Source: CAVTWS01 sp963732655
GTDB taxonomy: Bacteria > Actinomycetota > Acidimicrobiia > Acidimicrobiales > SHLQ01
Direction of reading: 5' to 3'
Assembly (NCBI GenBank): GCA_963732655.1
Contig: CAVTAI010000017.1
Location: 434,001 to 498,000 of the forward strand
DNA length: 64,000 nt
Of the stretch, positions 41,573 through 50,338 are shown in pieces (positions within the stretch are counted from its first letter, which is position 1; each line of letters opens with the position of its first letter). The notes under the pieces are model-generated. The model worked only from the letters and a program-made list of their open reading frames with translations, searched no databases and was not told where the DNA came from. The position numbers were made by a program, and so were the translations under genes.

Positions 41573-42661
41573 ATGATGATCCTCGCTTCTGTCGACTGGG
41601 GTTCCATCGTCATCCAGACGATCAGCCAGGGTTTGGGTCCGCTGGCGGCCGCCTACGCCATCGCGGCCATCGGCCTCAACGTGCACTTCGGGTACGGCGG
41701 CCTCCTGAACTTCGGCCAGATCGGGTTCCTCGCCGTCGGTGGGTACGGCCTGGGCATCGGGGTCACCAAGTGGGACCTTCCCTTCTTCGCGGCCGTACCG
41801 GTCGGGGTGGTGTTCGGCGTGATCCTGGCCCTGATCTTGGGTCTGCCCACCCTGCGGTTACGGGCCGACTACCTGGCCATCGTCACCATCGCGTCGTCCG
41901 AGATCATCCGGCTGCTGGCTCGCAGTACCCTCCTGCGCGACTACACCCGGGGCGCCGAAGGCCTGGGCGACTTCAACGACGGCTTCGTGAGCACGAGCCC
42001 CTTCTCGTCGAGCGACCGCTACGAGTTCGGGCCGACCAGCATTGCTAGCGGCAGTCACGTGTCGAACTTCGACGTTCCCCTGCTTCGAAGCATCTCCTGG
42101 CGCCCGCTCGAGTTCTCCAGCGGCAACGACCTCTGGGTCGCCATCTGCGGCTGGGCCCTGGCGTTCCTGTGTGCCGGCGTGGTGTGGACCCTGATGCGCA
42201 GTCCCTGGGGGCGACTCGTCCGGGCGGTTCGGGAGGACGAAGACGCGGCACGGGCGCTCGGCAAGAGCGCCTACGGCGTCAAGATGCAGGTATTGATCCT
42301 CGGCGGCGGCATCGGAGCGTTGGCCGGCATGGTCAACGTGACGTTCAAAGGCTCGGTGCAACCCGACTTCTTCATCCCCCCGCAGACGTTCTGGATCTGG
42401 GTGATCCTCATCATGGGCGGCGCCGGTCGCGTGATGTCCCCCATCCTCGGGGCGATCGTCTTCATGGCGCTGCAGGCCTTCATCGCCACGACCCTGCGAG
42501 AGCTCGTCAACAACGACGTGATCCCGACCGACATCCTCGATGGCAACCAGGTGGGCCAGGTGGTGTTCATGCTCACGGGTCTGGGCCTCATGCTGCTCAT
42601 GGTGTTCCGACCTCAAGGCTTCTTCGGCAATCGGGAAGAGATGGCCCTCGATGGACGCTGA
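41573..42661 (+). CDS. livM: Branched-chain amino acid ABC permease LivM
   Basis: Second membrane subunit of the Liv importer, 362 residues, about ten helices. Family marks include AIGLNVHFGYGGLLNFGQIGFLAVGGYG, LPTLRLRADYLAIVTIASSEIIRLL and SPWGRLVRAVREDEDAARALGKSAYGVKMQ (the coupling helix that docks on the ATPases). It follows livH by 13 bases and its stop overlaps livG by 11 bases. The long outer loop (about 128-170, rich in Ser, Phe and Gly) between helices is larger than in Escherichia coli LivM. Confidence 0.9.
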   Translation: MMILASVDWGSIVIQTISQGLGPLAAAYAIAAIGLNVHFGYGGLLNFGQIGFLAVGGYGLGIGVTKWDLPFFAAVPVGVVFGVILALILGLPTLRLRADYLAIVTIASSEIIRLLARSTLLRDYTRGAEGLGDFNDGFVSTSPFSSSDRYEFGPTSIASGSHVSNFDVPLLRSISWRPLEFSSGNDLWVAICGWALAFLCAGVVWTLMRSPWGRLVRAVREDEDAARALGKSAYGVKMQVLILGGGIGALAGMVNVTFKGSVQPDFFIPPQTFWIWVILIMGGAGRVMSPILGAIVFMALQAFIATTLRELVNNDVIPTDILDGNQVGQVVFMLTGLGLMLLMVFRPQGFFGNREEMALDGR

Positions 42662-43577
42662 GGTCGATCTCGGTGAGTGGCCGAATCCGGCGGTCGGTGC
42701 GTTCGACGGTGTCGCACCCCGACCCGGGTCCGCGAAACCCGATCCGCTCCTCGTCGCCACCGACGTGTCCCGCGCCTTCGGTGGCCTCAAGGCAGTCGAT
42801 GTCGAGCACGTCGAGATCCAGCGGGGCGCTATCACCGCCCTCATCGGTCCCAATGGTGCCGGGAAGACCACGTTCTTCAATCTGCTCACTGGTTTCGACC
42901 AGCCCGACTCCGGCACCGTGACCTTCGACGGCCGCTCGGTCAACGGCCTGGCGTCGCACAAGGTCGCCCGCCTGGGCATGGTGCGAACGTTCCAGCTCAC
43001 CAAGGCATTGTCCCGACTCAGTGTGATCGACAACATGAAGCTCGGGGCCACCGGTCAGGCCGGAGAGAGCTTCTGGAAAGCGCTCGTGCCGCCGCTGTGG
43101 AGCCGCCAGGAAGCCGAGGTGGAGGCTCGAGCCGACGCCCTGCTGACCCGCTTCAACATGAGTCACATGCGCGACCAGTTCGCCGGCACGTTGTCCGGGG
43201 GCCAGCGCAAGTTGCTGGAGATGGCTCGTTCGCTGATGACCGAGCCCACACTCGTCATGCTCGACGAACCCATGGCGGGTGTGAACCCGGCCCTGACCCA
43301 GTCATTGCTGGGCCACGTGAAGGGCCTGCGATCGCAGGGCGTCACCGTCGTCTTCGTGGAGCACAACATGGACGTGGTACGAGAGATCAGCGACTGGGTC
43401 GTGGTGATGGCCGAAGGCTCGATCATCGCGGAGGGTCGTCCCGATGACATCGGTCGGAACCAGGCGGTGATCGATGCCTACCTCGGATCGCAACACGATG
43501 TCCCGATCGACGAACGTGTTTCCGAGCCACGTGCCACCGACAGGGGCATCGATGAAGGAGCCTCCACCGATGTCTGA
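42651..43577 (+). CDS. livG: Branched-chain amino acid ABC ATPase LivG
   Basis: One of the two ATPases of the Liv importer, 308 residues. It has an N-terminal extension of about 30 residues, Walker A GPNGAGKTT near residue 66, signature LSGGQRKLLEMARSLM, Walker B LVMLDEPMAGVNP, and the switch His in FVEHNMDVV. The ABC subfamily is LivG/BraF. ATG 42651 overlaps livM by 11 bases and its own stop overlaps livF by 8, so the four genes are translationally linked. Confidence 0.94.
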   Translation: MDAEVDLGEWPNPAVGAFDGVAPRPGSAKPDPLLVATDVSRAFGGLKAVDVEHVEIQRGAITALIGPNGAGKTTFFNLLTGFDQPDSGTVTFDGRSVNGLASHKVARLGMVRTFQLTKALSRLSVIDNMKLGATGQAGESFWKALVPPLWSRQEAEVEARADALLTRFNMSHMRDQFAGTLSGGQRKLLEMARSLMTEPTLVMLDEPMAGVNPALTQSLLGHVKGLRSQGVTVVFVEHNMDVVREISDWVVVMAEGSIIAEGRPDDIGRNQAVIDAYLGSQHDVPIDERVSEPRATDRGIDEGASTDV

Positions 43578-44298
43578 TCCGGCCCCTCTCATCGCGGTCG
43601 AGGACGTCGTCGCCGGCTACGTCCCGGGCGTCAACATCTTGAACGGGGCCAGCCTCGTGTTGGCGAGCGACGAGCTCATCGGCATCATCGGACCGAACGG
43701 TGCCGGCAAGTCGACCATGCTCAAGGCGCTGTTCGGCCTGATCCAGGTGCGCGAGGGCAAGGTCACCTACCGGGGCGACGACATCACCAACCTGAAGGCC
43801 CACGAGCTCGTCGAGCGGGGGATCGGGTATGTGCCCCAGGTGAAGAACATCTTCGCCGCCTTGACGGTGGAGGAGAACCTGCAGATGGGTGCCTTCCTCC
43901 AGCCGAAGTTGGTTCGGGCGCGCACCGAGTTCGTGGTGGAGATCTTTCCCCGCCTCGGTGAGCGGATCGGTCAACGGGCCGGTTCGCTCTCCGGCGGCGA
44001 GCGCCAGATGCTGGCCATGGGTCGAGCGCTGATGATGGATCCCAAGGTGCTGCTGCTCGACGAACCATCCGCCGGGTTGTCACCGATGTTGCAGGACCAG
44101 GTGTTCCTGCGGACCAAGTCGATCAACGAGGCGGGGGTGGCGGTCATCATGGTCGAGCAGAACGCTCGCCGGTGCCTGCAGATCTGTCACCGGGGGTATG
44201 TGCTCGATCAGGGCCGCAACGCCTACACCGGCCCCGGCAAGGATCTGCTGAGCGACCCCAAGGTCATCGAGCTGTACCTCGGCACGCTCGCAAGTTAG
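43570..44298 (+). CDS. livF: Branched-chain amino acid ABC ATPase LivF
   Basis: Second ATPase of the Liv importer, 242 residues. Walker A is GPNGAGKSTMLK, the signature SGGERQMLAMGRALM, Walker B VLLLDEPSAGLSP and the switch His region IMVEQNARR (the usual His is replaced by Gln, normal for LivF). ATG 43570 is preceded by GAAGGAG at 43553-43559; an in-frame ATG at 43552 would lie upstream of that site. The cognate binding protein is encoded convergently, 258 bases further on, rather than in the operon. Confidence 0.94.
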   Translation: MSDPAPLIAVEDVVAGYVPGVNILNGASLVLASDELIGIIGPNGAGKSTMLKALFGLIQVREGKVTYRGDDITNLKAHELVERGIGYVPQVKNIFAALTVEENLQMGAFLQPKLVRARTEFVVEIFPRLGERIGQRAGSLSGGERQMLAMGRALMMDPKVLLLDEPSAGLSPMLQDQVFLRTKSINEAGVAVIMVEQNARRCLQICHRGYVLDQGRNAYTGPGKDLLSDPKVIELYLGTLAS

Positions 44299-44307
44299 TT
44301 CTTCACC

Positions 44308-44451
44308 CTCGCTCGCTCGCTGCGCTCGTCGGGTTCACTCGCATCGCTCGCTGACGCTCGCTCGCTCCGTTCTCCCGAGTTTGATCGTGCCGGCTGCGCC
44401 GGCGCTCATTTTGGCTGCACCGGGATGGCGGAGCCACACCGGTGCAGGGTT
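44308..44451 (+). repeat. Dispersed structured repeat, copy A
   Basis: The gap between livF and the convergent binding-protein gene begins with short CGCTCG-rich repeats, then a hairpin GCCGGC-TGC-GCCGGC, then a longer arm: CTGCACCGG (44415-44423), inner TGGC/GCCA, and CCGGTGCAG (44439-44447). The same order and most bases occur reversed at 51945-52055. In the outer arm one pair is A-T here and G-C there, which keeps the stem. Confidence 0.85.
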
Positions 44452-44487
44452 GGAGAACCGAACGTTCCTGGCTTGAGCCTGGACGCG

Positions 44488-44519
44488 GGGGTGGCCGTCC
44501 CTTTCGGGCCGGCCACCCC
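44488..44519 (-). terminator. Terminator hairpin for the binding-protein gene
   Basis: GGGGTGGCCG (44488-44497) and CGGCCACCCC (44510-44519) form a 10-bp stem with an inner TCCC/GGG pairing, 38 bases beyond the stop of the minus-strand gene. No T-tract is seen. Confidence 0.7.
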
Positions 44520-44556
44520 ACTGCTATCGCTTTGTCTCCTACGAGACTTCGTTGCC

Positions 44557-45936
44557 TCAGGCGGCGGCGAACACGTACTCGTAGAGGTCGGGGTTCGGAG
44601 CGGCGCCCGGAACGGCCTCGGGATCCTCGGGATCCGCGTAGGTGCCGTCGTAGGTGCCGATCTGGAACGAGGCCGCAGCAGGCTCGCCCGCTTCGACGAA
44701 CTCGTACTGGCCACCGATGCCGTCATAGTCGATGTCGGTCGAGCCGCCATCGACGAGCTCGATGCACTCCGCGAAGGTCGTGCACTTGTCGCCACCACCG
44801 GTCACGTCGTTGATCGCCGCAGCCACATCGGCCGGACGGTCGGTACCGGCCATCACCGCAGCCAGAGCAACGATGATCGTGGCGTCGTACGCCTCAGCGG
44901 CGTACGCGAAGGTCCCCTGGTTGTCCAGGCCACCTTCGGGCTCGAGTCGGTCGGTGAAGCTGGTGATGGTGGACAGGTCGACCGACGGGGTCGTGTAGCG
45001 AAGGCCGGCGATGATCGACGGATCCTCCATCTGCACGCCCACGCCCGGGCCGAAGCCGTCAGCGCCGTACACGGCCTTGTCGAGCGGGCCGATGCCCTTC
45101 TCGTTCATGGTCACGAGGATGTTGGCCGCCTCGTCGAACGAGATGAGGATGATGGCGTCGACGTCGAGCTCGACAATGGCGTCAACCTCCGTGTCGAAGA
45201 CGTCGGTGTCGACCGCGTACGGGCGGAAGCCGCCCTCGGGGATCGTGCCACCGGCAGCCTCGAAGGTGTCCCGGAATGCGTTGGCGAGGCCCTCGCCGTA
45301 GGACTCCTGGCGGTACAGGACCGCCGCCGTCTCGTTGCCGTCGCCGAGGACGACGTCCGCGAGCACCCGGCCCTGCAGCACGTCGGACGGAGCCGTACGG
45401 AAGTACAGGCCGTTGTCGTCGTACGTCGTGAAGTCGGGCGAGGTGTTGGCCGGCGAGAACTGGATCACGCCAGCGGCCACGATGCGGTCGATGACCGTCT
45501 TGGTCACGGCTGAAGAGGCGGCGCCGACGATGGCGTCGACGCCTTCGCTGAGGAGACGGTCGGTGGTCTGCTGAGCGGTCTCCGTCGTGGTGTCACCGGA
45601 GTCACCTTCGGAGAGCTCCACATCGGCGCCGAGCACACCGCCCGCGGCGTTGATGTCAGCCACGGCCACGCGCACGCCGTTGATCTCCGGTGGGCCGAGG
45701 AAGGCGAGGTCGCCTGTCTCGGGGAGCAGCGTCCCGATTCGCAGTACGCCGTCGCCCTCGTTCACCTCAGCCGTGCCACCCGTGTCACCCTCGGCCGCAA
45801 CCGTGGTGGTGGTGTCACCCTCGCCGCCGGCTTCGTCGGTGGTGGTGGTGTCGTCATCGTCATCGCCGCACGAAGCAGCGATGAGGCTGAAGGCGAAGAG
45901 AAGCGCAAGTCCGCGCATCCATCGCTTGTTGATCAT
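44557..45936 (-). CDS. Extracellular ligand-binding lipoprotein of the Liv importer
   Basis: A 459-residue type I periplasmic-binding-fold lipoprotein. The signal ends IAASCG (lipidated Cys near 23), followed by a Asp/Thr-rich linker and the binding domain: LRIGTLLPETGDLAFLGPPEINGVRVAVADINAAGG, YRQESYGEGLANAF, and VDAIILISFDEAANILVTM, like LivJ. Its genomic position beside livHMGF makes it the likely substrate receptor, although it is on the other strand. ATG 45936 has an AAAGG ribosome site. The substrate (branched-chain amino acids, amides or urea) cannot be told from sequence alone. Confidence 0.9.
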   Translation of the reverse strand: MINKRWMRGLALLFAFSLIAASCGDDDDDTTTTDEAGGEGDTTTTVAAEGDTGGTAEVNEGDGVLRIGTLLPETGDLAFLGPPEINGVRVAVADINAAGGVLGADVELSEGDSGDTTTETAQQTTDRLLSEGVDAIVGAASSAVTKTVIDRIVAAGVIQFSPANTSPDFTTYDDNGLYFRTAPSDVLQGRVLADVVLGDGNETAAVLYRQESYGEGLANAFRDTFEAAGGTIPEGGFRPYAVDTDVFDTEVDAIVELDVDAIILISFDEAANILVTMNEKGIGPLDKAVYGADGFGPGVGVQMEDPSIIAGLRYTTPSVDLSTITSFTDRLEPEGGLDNQGTFAYAAEAYDATIIVALAAVMAGTDRPADVAAAINDVTGGGDKCTTFAECIELVDGGSTDIDYDGIGGQYEFVEAGEPAAASFQIGTYDGTYADPEDPEAVPGAAPNPDLYEYVFAAA

Positions 45937-46065
45937 GTGTGTACCTTTCGTCAGTTGCCGTCGGGTCGGTCGGTGAGGATCGTCCCGAGCGGCGCTCCAC
46001 TGGTCCCTCCCAGTAGCAGGCGCAAATACTATGCAACCCACGGGTAGGAAACACGGCAGAGCCCC

Positions 46066-46617
46066 ATGAATCGCGTGTTTCGTCTTGACGATGAGGTGAC
46101 AGAGCCGATATGGAGCACTGCGATGACGCCGGACAGGTCAGACGATGGCGACCGTGCGCCCACTGGTGAGGAGGCGTTTCGGGCGCTGTCGTCCGAGCTG
46201 GGCCGACGTCTGAGCGAGGCGATCGATCCGTGGTTGCGGCGGGTGGTGACCGAGGTCGTCGGCGCCGGGGCGATCGACGCGAACCCCGAACTGGGGGCGA
46301 TGGTCGAGTTGGCCGCCCGGCACGCGGCCGCGGATGTCGGTCCCGTCATCCGGGCCGAGTTGGACCGAGATGCGGATGATCAGCGGGCGAACCCGCTCGC
46401 CCTGGCCCGGCGTGCCGTCCCGTACGCCACCGCCGTGCTCGTGGCGACGGGTCTGGAGCCGGTGGAACGCGACCCGGTCGAAGTTCGCGCCCGACCGGAC
46501 GATCTGTTCGAGCTCTCGCCGGCCCGATTCGCCGACATCGACCCGGACCTCCACGACCTCGGCCTGGCCTGGGGCGCCGCCCGGGCCATGGTGCACCGTC
46601 GCCGGCACGGCGAGTGA
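46066..46617 (+). CDS. Unrecognised acidic helical protein
   Basis: A 183-residue soluble protein not recognised in any family. It is largely helical: SSELGRRLSEAIDPWLRRVVTEVVGAGA, then two Ala-rich helices, then VEVRARPDDLFELSPARFADIDPDLHDLGLAWGAARAMVHRR. There is no signal or membrane segment. ATG 46066 is used, but ATG 46123 is an equally good start. The last codons and stop lie inside the first unit of a 28-bp tandem repeat. It precedes amtB on the same strand, but the repeat block and an operator separate them. Confidence 0.6.
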   Translation: MNRVFRLDDEVTEPIWSTAMTPDRSDDGDRAPTGEEAFRALSSELGRRLSEAIDPWLRRVVTEVVGAGAIDANPELGAMVELAARHAAADVGPVIRAELDRDADDQRANPLALARRAVPYATAVLVATGLEPVERDPVEVRARPDDLFELSPARFADIDPDLHDLGLAWGAARAMVHRRRHGE

Positions 46618-46703
46618 GCGACACCGTCGCCGGCACGGCGAGTGAGCGACACCGTCGCCGGCACGGGGAATAGGCGAGACCGTCGCCGGCACGGCTGACG
46701 GGG
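46594..46703 (+). repeat. 28-bp tandem repeat over the stop codon of the preceding gene
   Basis: Units begin at 46594, 46622, 46650 and 46678. The first two are identical, the third differs in a few bases, and the fourth is partial. Each contains TCGCCG-GCA-CGGCGA, a small hairpin, and GAGTGAGCGA. The unit is not a multiple of three, so copies after the first are non-coding. The block ends 5 bases before a GlnR-like operator. Confidence 0.9.
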
Positions 46704-46707
46704 CTCG

Positions 46708-46756
46708 TTAACCGAGCCGTAACACGGCGGTCACTGCGCCGATATCCGCACGAAAC
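46708..46756 (+). promoter_or_regulatory. GlnR-like box array upstream of amtB
   Basis: Five pentamers sit at exact 11-base steps: TTAAC (46708), GTAAC (46719), GTCAC (46730), GATAT (46741) and GAAAC (46752). They match the alternating gTnAC / GaAAC half-sites of actinobacterial GlnR boxes, each separated by 6 bases. The array ends 36 bases before the amtB start. GlnR activates amtB under nitrogen limitation in related bacteria; the regulator itself is not in the window. Confidence 0.75.
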
Positions 46757-46792
46757 AAGGTGTGAGGCTCCTGAGTCGTGCCTGGAGGAACA

Positions 46793-48019
46793 ATGGAAAG
46801 TGGCGACATCGCCTGGATGCTCATGGCGACCGCGCTCGTCGTGTTCATGGTGCCCGGATTGGCGCTGTTCTACGGCGGCATGGTGCGCAGCAAGAACGTC
46901 TTGAACATGCTGTTGATGAACATGTACTGCATCGGCGTCGTGCCGTTGTTGTGGGTGCTCGTCACCTACTCGTTGGGCAACGTGGCCAACGAGGGCAAGT
47001 CGGGTTTCTTCGGCGGCGAGTTGCTCGGCAATTTCGACGCCGCGGGATTGAAGGATCTGGCCGGGGAGACGGACACGTTAGTGACGCTGGCGTTCCTGAT
47101 GACGTTCGCCGCCATCACCCCGGCGCTGATCTCGGGCGCCGTCGCCGACCGCATGAAGTTCTCGGCGTGGGCGATCTTCGTCCCCGTCTGGAGCCTCCTC
47201 GTGTACACGCCCGTGACGTACTGGGTGTACGTCGGCTGGCACAAGGAGCTGAGCCCGGACGCCCTGGACTTCGCGGGCGGCACGGCCATCCACATCAACG
47301 CCGGGGTCGCGTCGCTCGCCCTGATCATGGTGTTGGGCCGGCGCAAGGGCTGGCCCACCGAACCCATGGCGCCACACTCGTTGCCATTGCTCCTGGTGGG
47401 CACGGGCATTCTGTGGTTCGGCTGGTTCGGCTTCAATGCCGGTTCGGCTCTCGGCGCCAACGCCCAAGCGGTCCAGGCGCTGCTCAACACGTTCATCGCC
47501 GGGTCGGCGGGCATGGTGGCGTGGCTGGCCGTGGAGAAGATCCGGGATGGTCATCCCACGACCCTGGGTGCCGCCTCGGGTGTGGTCGCGGCGCTGGTGG
47601 CGATCACGCCGGCGGCCGGCTTCGTGGGCGGGTTGTCGGCCATCGTGTTCGGCCTGGTGGCCGGCGTGGCGTGTTACTTCGCCATCCAGCTCAAGCATCG
47701 TCTCGGCTACGACGACGCGCTCGACGTGGTCGGTATTCACGGGGTGGGCGGAGTGACCGGTGGTCTGCTGCTCGCCTTCTTCGCCGACTCCGGAGCGGTC
47801 CCCGGCGTCACCGAGATCGACGGGGTGTTCTTCGGGGACGCCGGGCTGCTCGGGAGTCAGCTCATCGCCATGGGCTCGGTGATCGTCTTCTCCTTTGTGG
47901 TCACGTACGTCATCGCCAAGGTGCTCGACGCCACGATCGGTCTGCGGGTGTCCCAGGAGGACGAGGTCATGGGTCTCGATCAGGCCCTCCACGCCGAGTC
48001 CGCATACAGCGCCGGTTGA
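46793..48019 (+). CDS. amtB: Ammonium transporter
   Basis: AmtB/Rh-type ammonium channel, 408 residues with about eleven helices. Family marks are MVPGLALFYGGMVRSKNVLN near residue 20, AITPALISGAVADRMKF, GTAIHINAGVASLALIMVLGRRKGW (pore His), WFGWFGFNAGSALGAN and VVGIHGVGGVTGGLLLA (second pore His). The start ATG 46793 has a GGAGGA site. The gene stands alone behind a GlnR-like operator and is followed by glnD. In many relatives glnK/glnB lies between them; here it does not. The product would import ammonium when nitrogen is scarce. Confidence 0.96.
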   Translation: MESGDIAWMLMATALVVFMVPGLALFYGGMVRSKNVLNMLLMNMYCIGVVPLLWVLVTYSLGNVANEGKSGFFGGELLGNFDAAGLKDLAGETDTLVTLAFLMTFAAITPALISGAVADRMKFSAWAIFVPVWSLLVYTPVTYWVYVGWHKELSPDALDFAGGTAIHINAGVASLALIMVLGRRKGWPTEPMAPHSLPLLLVGTGILWFGWFGFNAGSALGANAQAVQALLNTFIAGSAGMVAWLAVEKIRDGHPTTLGAASGVVAALVAITPAAGFVGGLSAIVFGLVAGVACYFAIQLKHRLGYDDALDVVGIHGVGGVTGGLLLAFFADSGAVPGVTEIDGVFFGDAGLLGSQLIAMGSVIVFSFVVTYVIAKVLDATIGLRVSQEDEVMGLDQALHAESAYSAG

Positions 48020-48036
48020 CGCCTACCGTGACGGTC

Positions 48037-50329
48037 ATGAGCCCGTCGTTCGATCGCGCCGCCCTGCTGGCCGACCCCTCCTTGAAGGGCCCCACGTTCT
48101 GCCGGGCTTACGCCACCGAGCTCGACGGGTGGCTGGCCGAGCTCCTCCAGGCGGCCACCGGTGGGCGACCTGGCGTGGCGTTGGTCGCCACCGGTGGGTA
48201 CGGCCGCGGGGAGCTGAGCCCGCAGAGCGATCTCGACGTCTACCTCGTCCACGATGGTAAGTCCGGGGTCGCCGTCGTCGCGGACCAGGTCTGGTATCCG
48301 ATCTGGGACGCCGGCTTCAAGCTCGGTCACAGCGTGTCGACCGTCGAGCAGGCGCTTGAACTGGCGAAGACCGACATCGAAACGGCGACCTCGTTGCTCG
48401 ACGCCCGCTGTGTCGCCGGCGATCCCGCGCTCGTCGATCGGCTGCGGTCGTCAGCGCGGGCGCAATGGACGAAGGATCGCAAACGGCGGCTGGTCGAGCT
48501 CGGCGAGATGGTCGAACGTCGTCACGCCGAAGCCGGCGAGGTCGCCTTCATGCTGGAGCCCGACCTCAAGCAGGGCCGCGGTGGTCTGCGCGATGTCCAC
48601 GCGCTCCGCTGGGCCGAGGTGGCTGAGCCCGGGTTGCTCGAAGTCAGCGCTGATGGGCTCCGCTCGAGCTACGACATCGTGCTCTCGGCGCGGGTGGAGC
48701 TGCACCGGATCCTGGGCCGGCCCGTCGATCGGCTGGGCCTCGAGCAGCAGGACGAGGTCGCCGCCGCGCTCGGGTATGGCGACGCCGACATCTTGATGGC
48801 TGATGTCGCCTCGGCCGCCCGGTCGATCGCGTGGGTCAGTGACTCCACCTGGCACCAGGTGCTGAGCGGCCGCGGCGGCCGGAGACGTCGCGGGTTCCGT
48901 CGCACCACCGTGTCGCCCGGCATCGTCATCGACGACGGCACGGCCAGCCTGACCGACACGGCACCGCTCGACGATGAACTGCTGCCGCTCCGTTTGGCCG
49001 CCGAGGCGGCGCGGGTGGGCGCCTACATCGACCACGGTTCGCTCGCCCGGCTGGCCGAACATGCGCCCCCCGTCGACGACCCATGGCCGACCGAGGCGCG
49101 CGAGCTGCTCGTGCAGCTGCTCGCCCATGGCCGATCAGCCATCACGGCGATCGAGGCGCTCGACCAGATGGGGTTGTTCGTGCGGCTCCTGCCGGAATGG
49201 GAGCCGTGCCGAAGCCGGCCGCAGCGCAACGTCTACCACCGGTTCACCGTCGACCGGCACCTGCTGGAGGCCGCGGCGGAAGCGGCCGGACTCGCCGGAC
49301 GGGTGGAACGGCCCGACCTCTTGCTGGTGGGCACCCTCCTGCACGACATCGGCAAGGGCTACCCGGGAGATCACACCGAGGTCGGCATGGATCTCGTGGC
49401 CACGATCGGTTTCCGCATGGGTTTCCCCGCAGCCGATGTGCAGACCCTCGTGTCCATGGTGCAGCACCATCTGCTCTTGCCTGATGCCGCCACGCGTCGC
49501 GACCTCGACGATCCGGGCACCATCCGCTCCGTCGTCGAGCAGGTTGGGTCGTCGGCGACGTTGCATCTCCTCGACGCCTTGACCGAAGCGGATTCGATCG
49601 CCACCGGTCCGGCGGCTTGGGGTTCGTGGAAGGCCGGCCTCGTCAAGACGTTGGTCGCACGGGCGGATCACGTGCTGGCCGGTGGCTCGGTGTTGGAGGT
49701 GATCGACGAGGGTTTCCCATCGGTCGAGCATCGGTCGTTGGCCGCTCGAGCGCGAGCGGGTGATCCGACCCCATGCCGACCAGCTGCTGATCGTGAGTCC
49801 GGATCGTCCCGGCCTGTTCAGCAGCGTCGCCGGGGTGCTGGCCCTCAACGGGCTCGACGTGGTCGACGCCGCGGTGTCGTCGGGCGACGGCATGGCCATC
49901 GAGTTGTTCCGGGTCTCCAAGCAGTCCGGCGAGGTCGACTGGCCTCGCGTCGAGGTCGACCTGCGTCAGGTGCTTCAGCATCGGTTGGCCCTGTCAGCCC
50001 GACTGTCGGAGCGGGCGCGGACCTACGGGCGGCGCCGCGCCCAGGCGGCGAAACCCCAGAAGCCGCAGGTCTCGGTCGACAACGCGGCGTCCGATCTGGC
50101 GACCGTCATCGAGGTGACCTGCCCGGATGGCATCGGCGTCCTCTACCGCATCACCCGCGCCCTCGCCGAGGTCGGCCTCGACATCGTGACCGCCCGCGTC
50201 CAGACCTTGGGCGGCGACGTCATCGACGCCTTCTACGTCCACGACGGCACCGGGGCCAAGGTGACCGACCCCGAGTACCTGGCCGAGATCCAGCTGGCTG
50301 TGCTGCACTCGTTGACGGCGCAGACGTAA
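48037..50329 (+). CDS. glnD: PII uridylyltransferase/uridylyl-removing enzyme (GlnD), frameshifted
   Basis: GlnD adds or removes a nucleotidyl group on PII proteins according to glutamine level. The N-terminal nucleotidyltransferase shows VATGGYGRGELSPQSDLDVYLVHDG (GG and DxD), then LKQGRGGLRDVHALRW, an HD domain YHRFTVDRHLLEAAAEA … VGTLLHDIGKGYPGDHTEVGM, and two C-terminal ACT domains (PDRPGLFSSVAGVLALNGLDVVDA and CPDGIGVLYRITRALAEVGLDIVTARV). The frame slips near 49748 (GCTCGAGCGCGAGCGGG), so the last 190 residues are in another frame. Corrected length is about 763. ATG 48037 lies exactly 7 bases after TACCGT (48024-48029). Confidence 0.92.
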
Positions 50330-50338
50330 CCTCCGAAG

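Noticed and set aside
44557..45513. Plus-strand frame opposite the binding-protein gene
   Set aside because: It is antisense to a clear lipoprotein with signal and family motifs.
46594..46703. CRISPR array
   Set aside because: 28-bp units abut with no spacers and no cas genes are nearby.
46762..48020. Arg-rich open frame over amtB leading into glnD
   Set aside because: It is out of frame with AmtB and has no family features until glnD begins at 48037.
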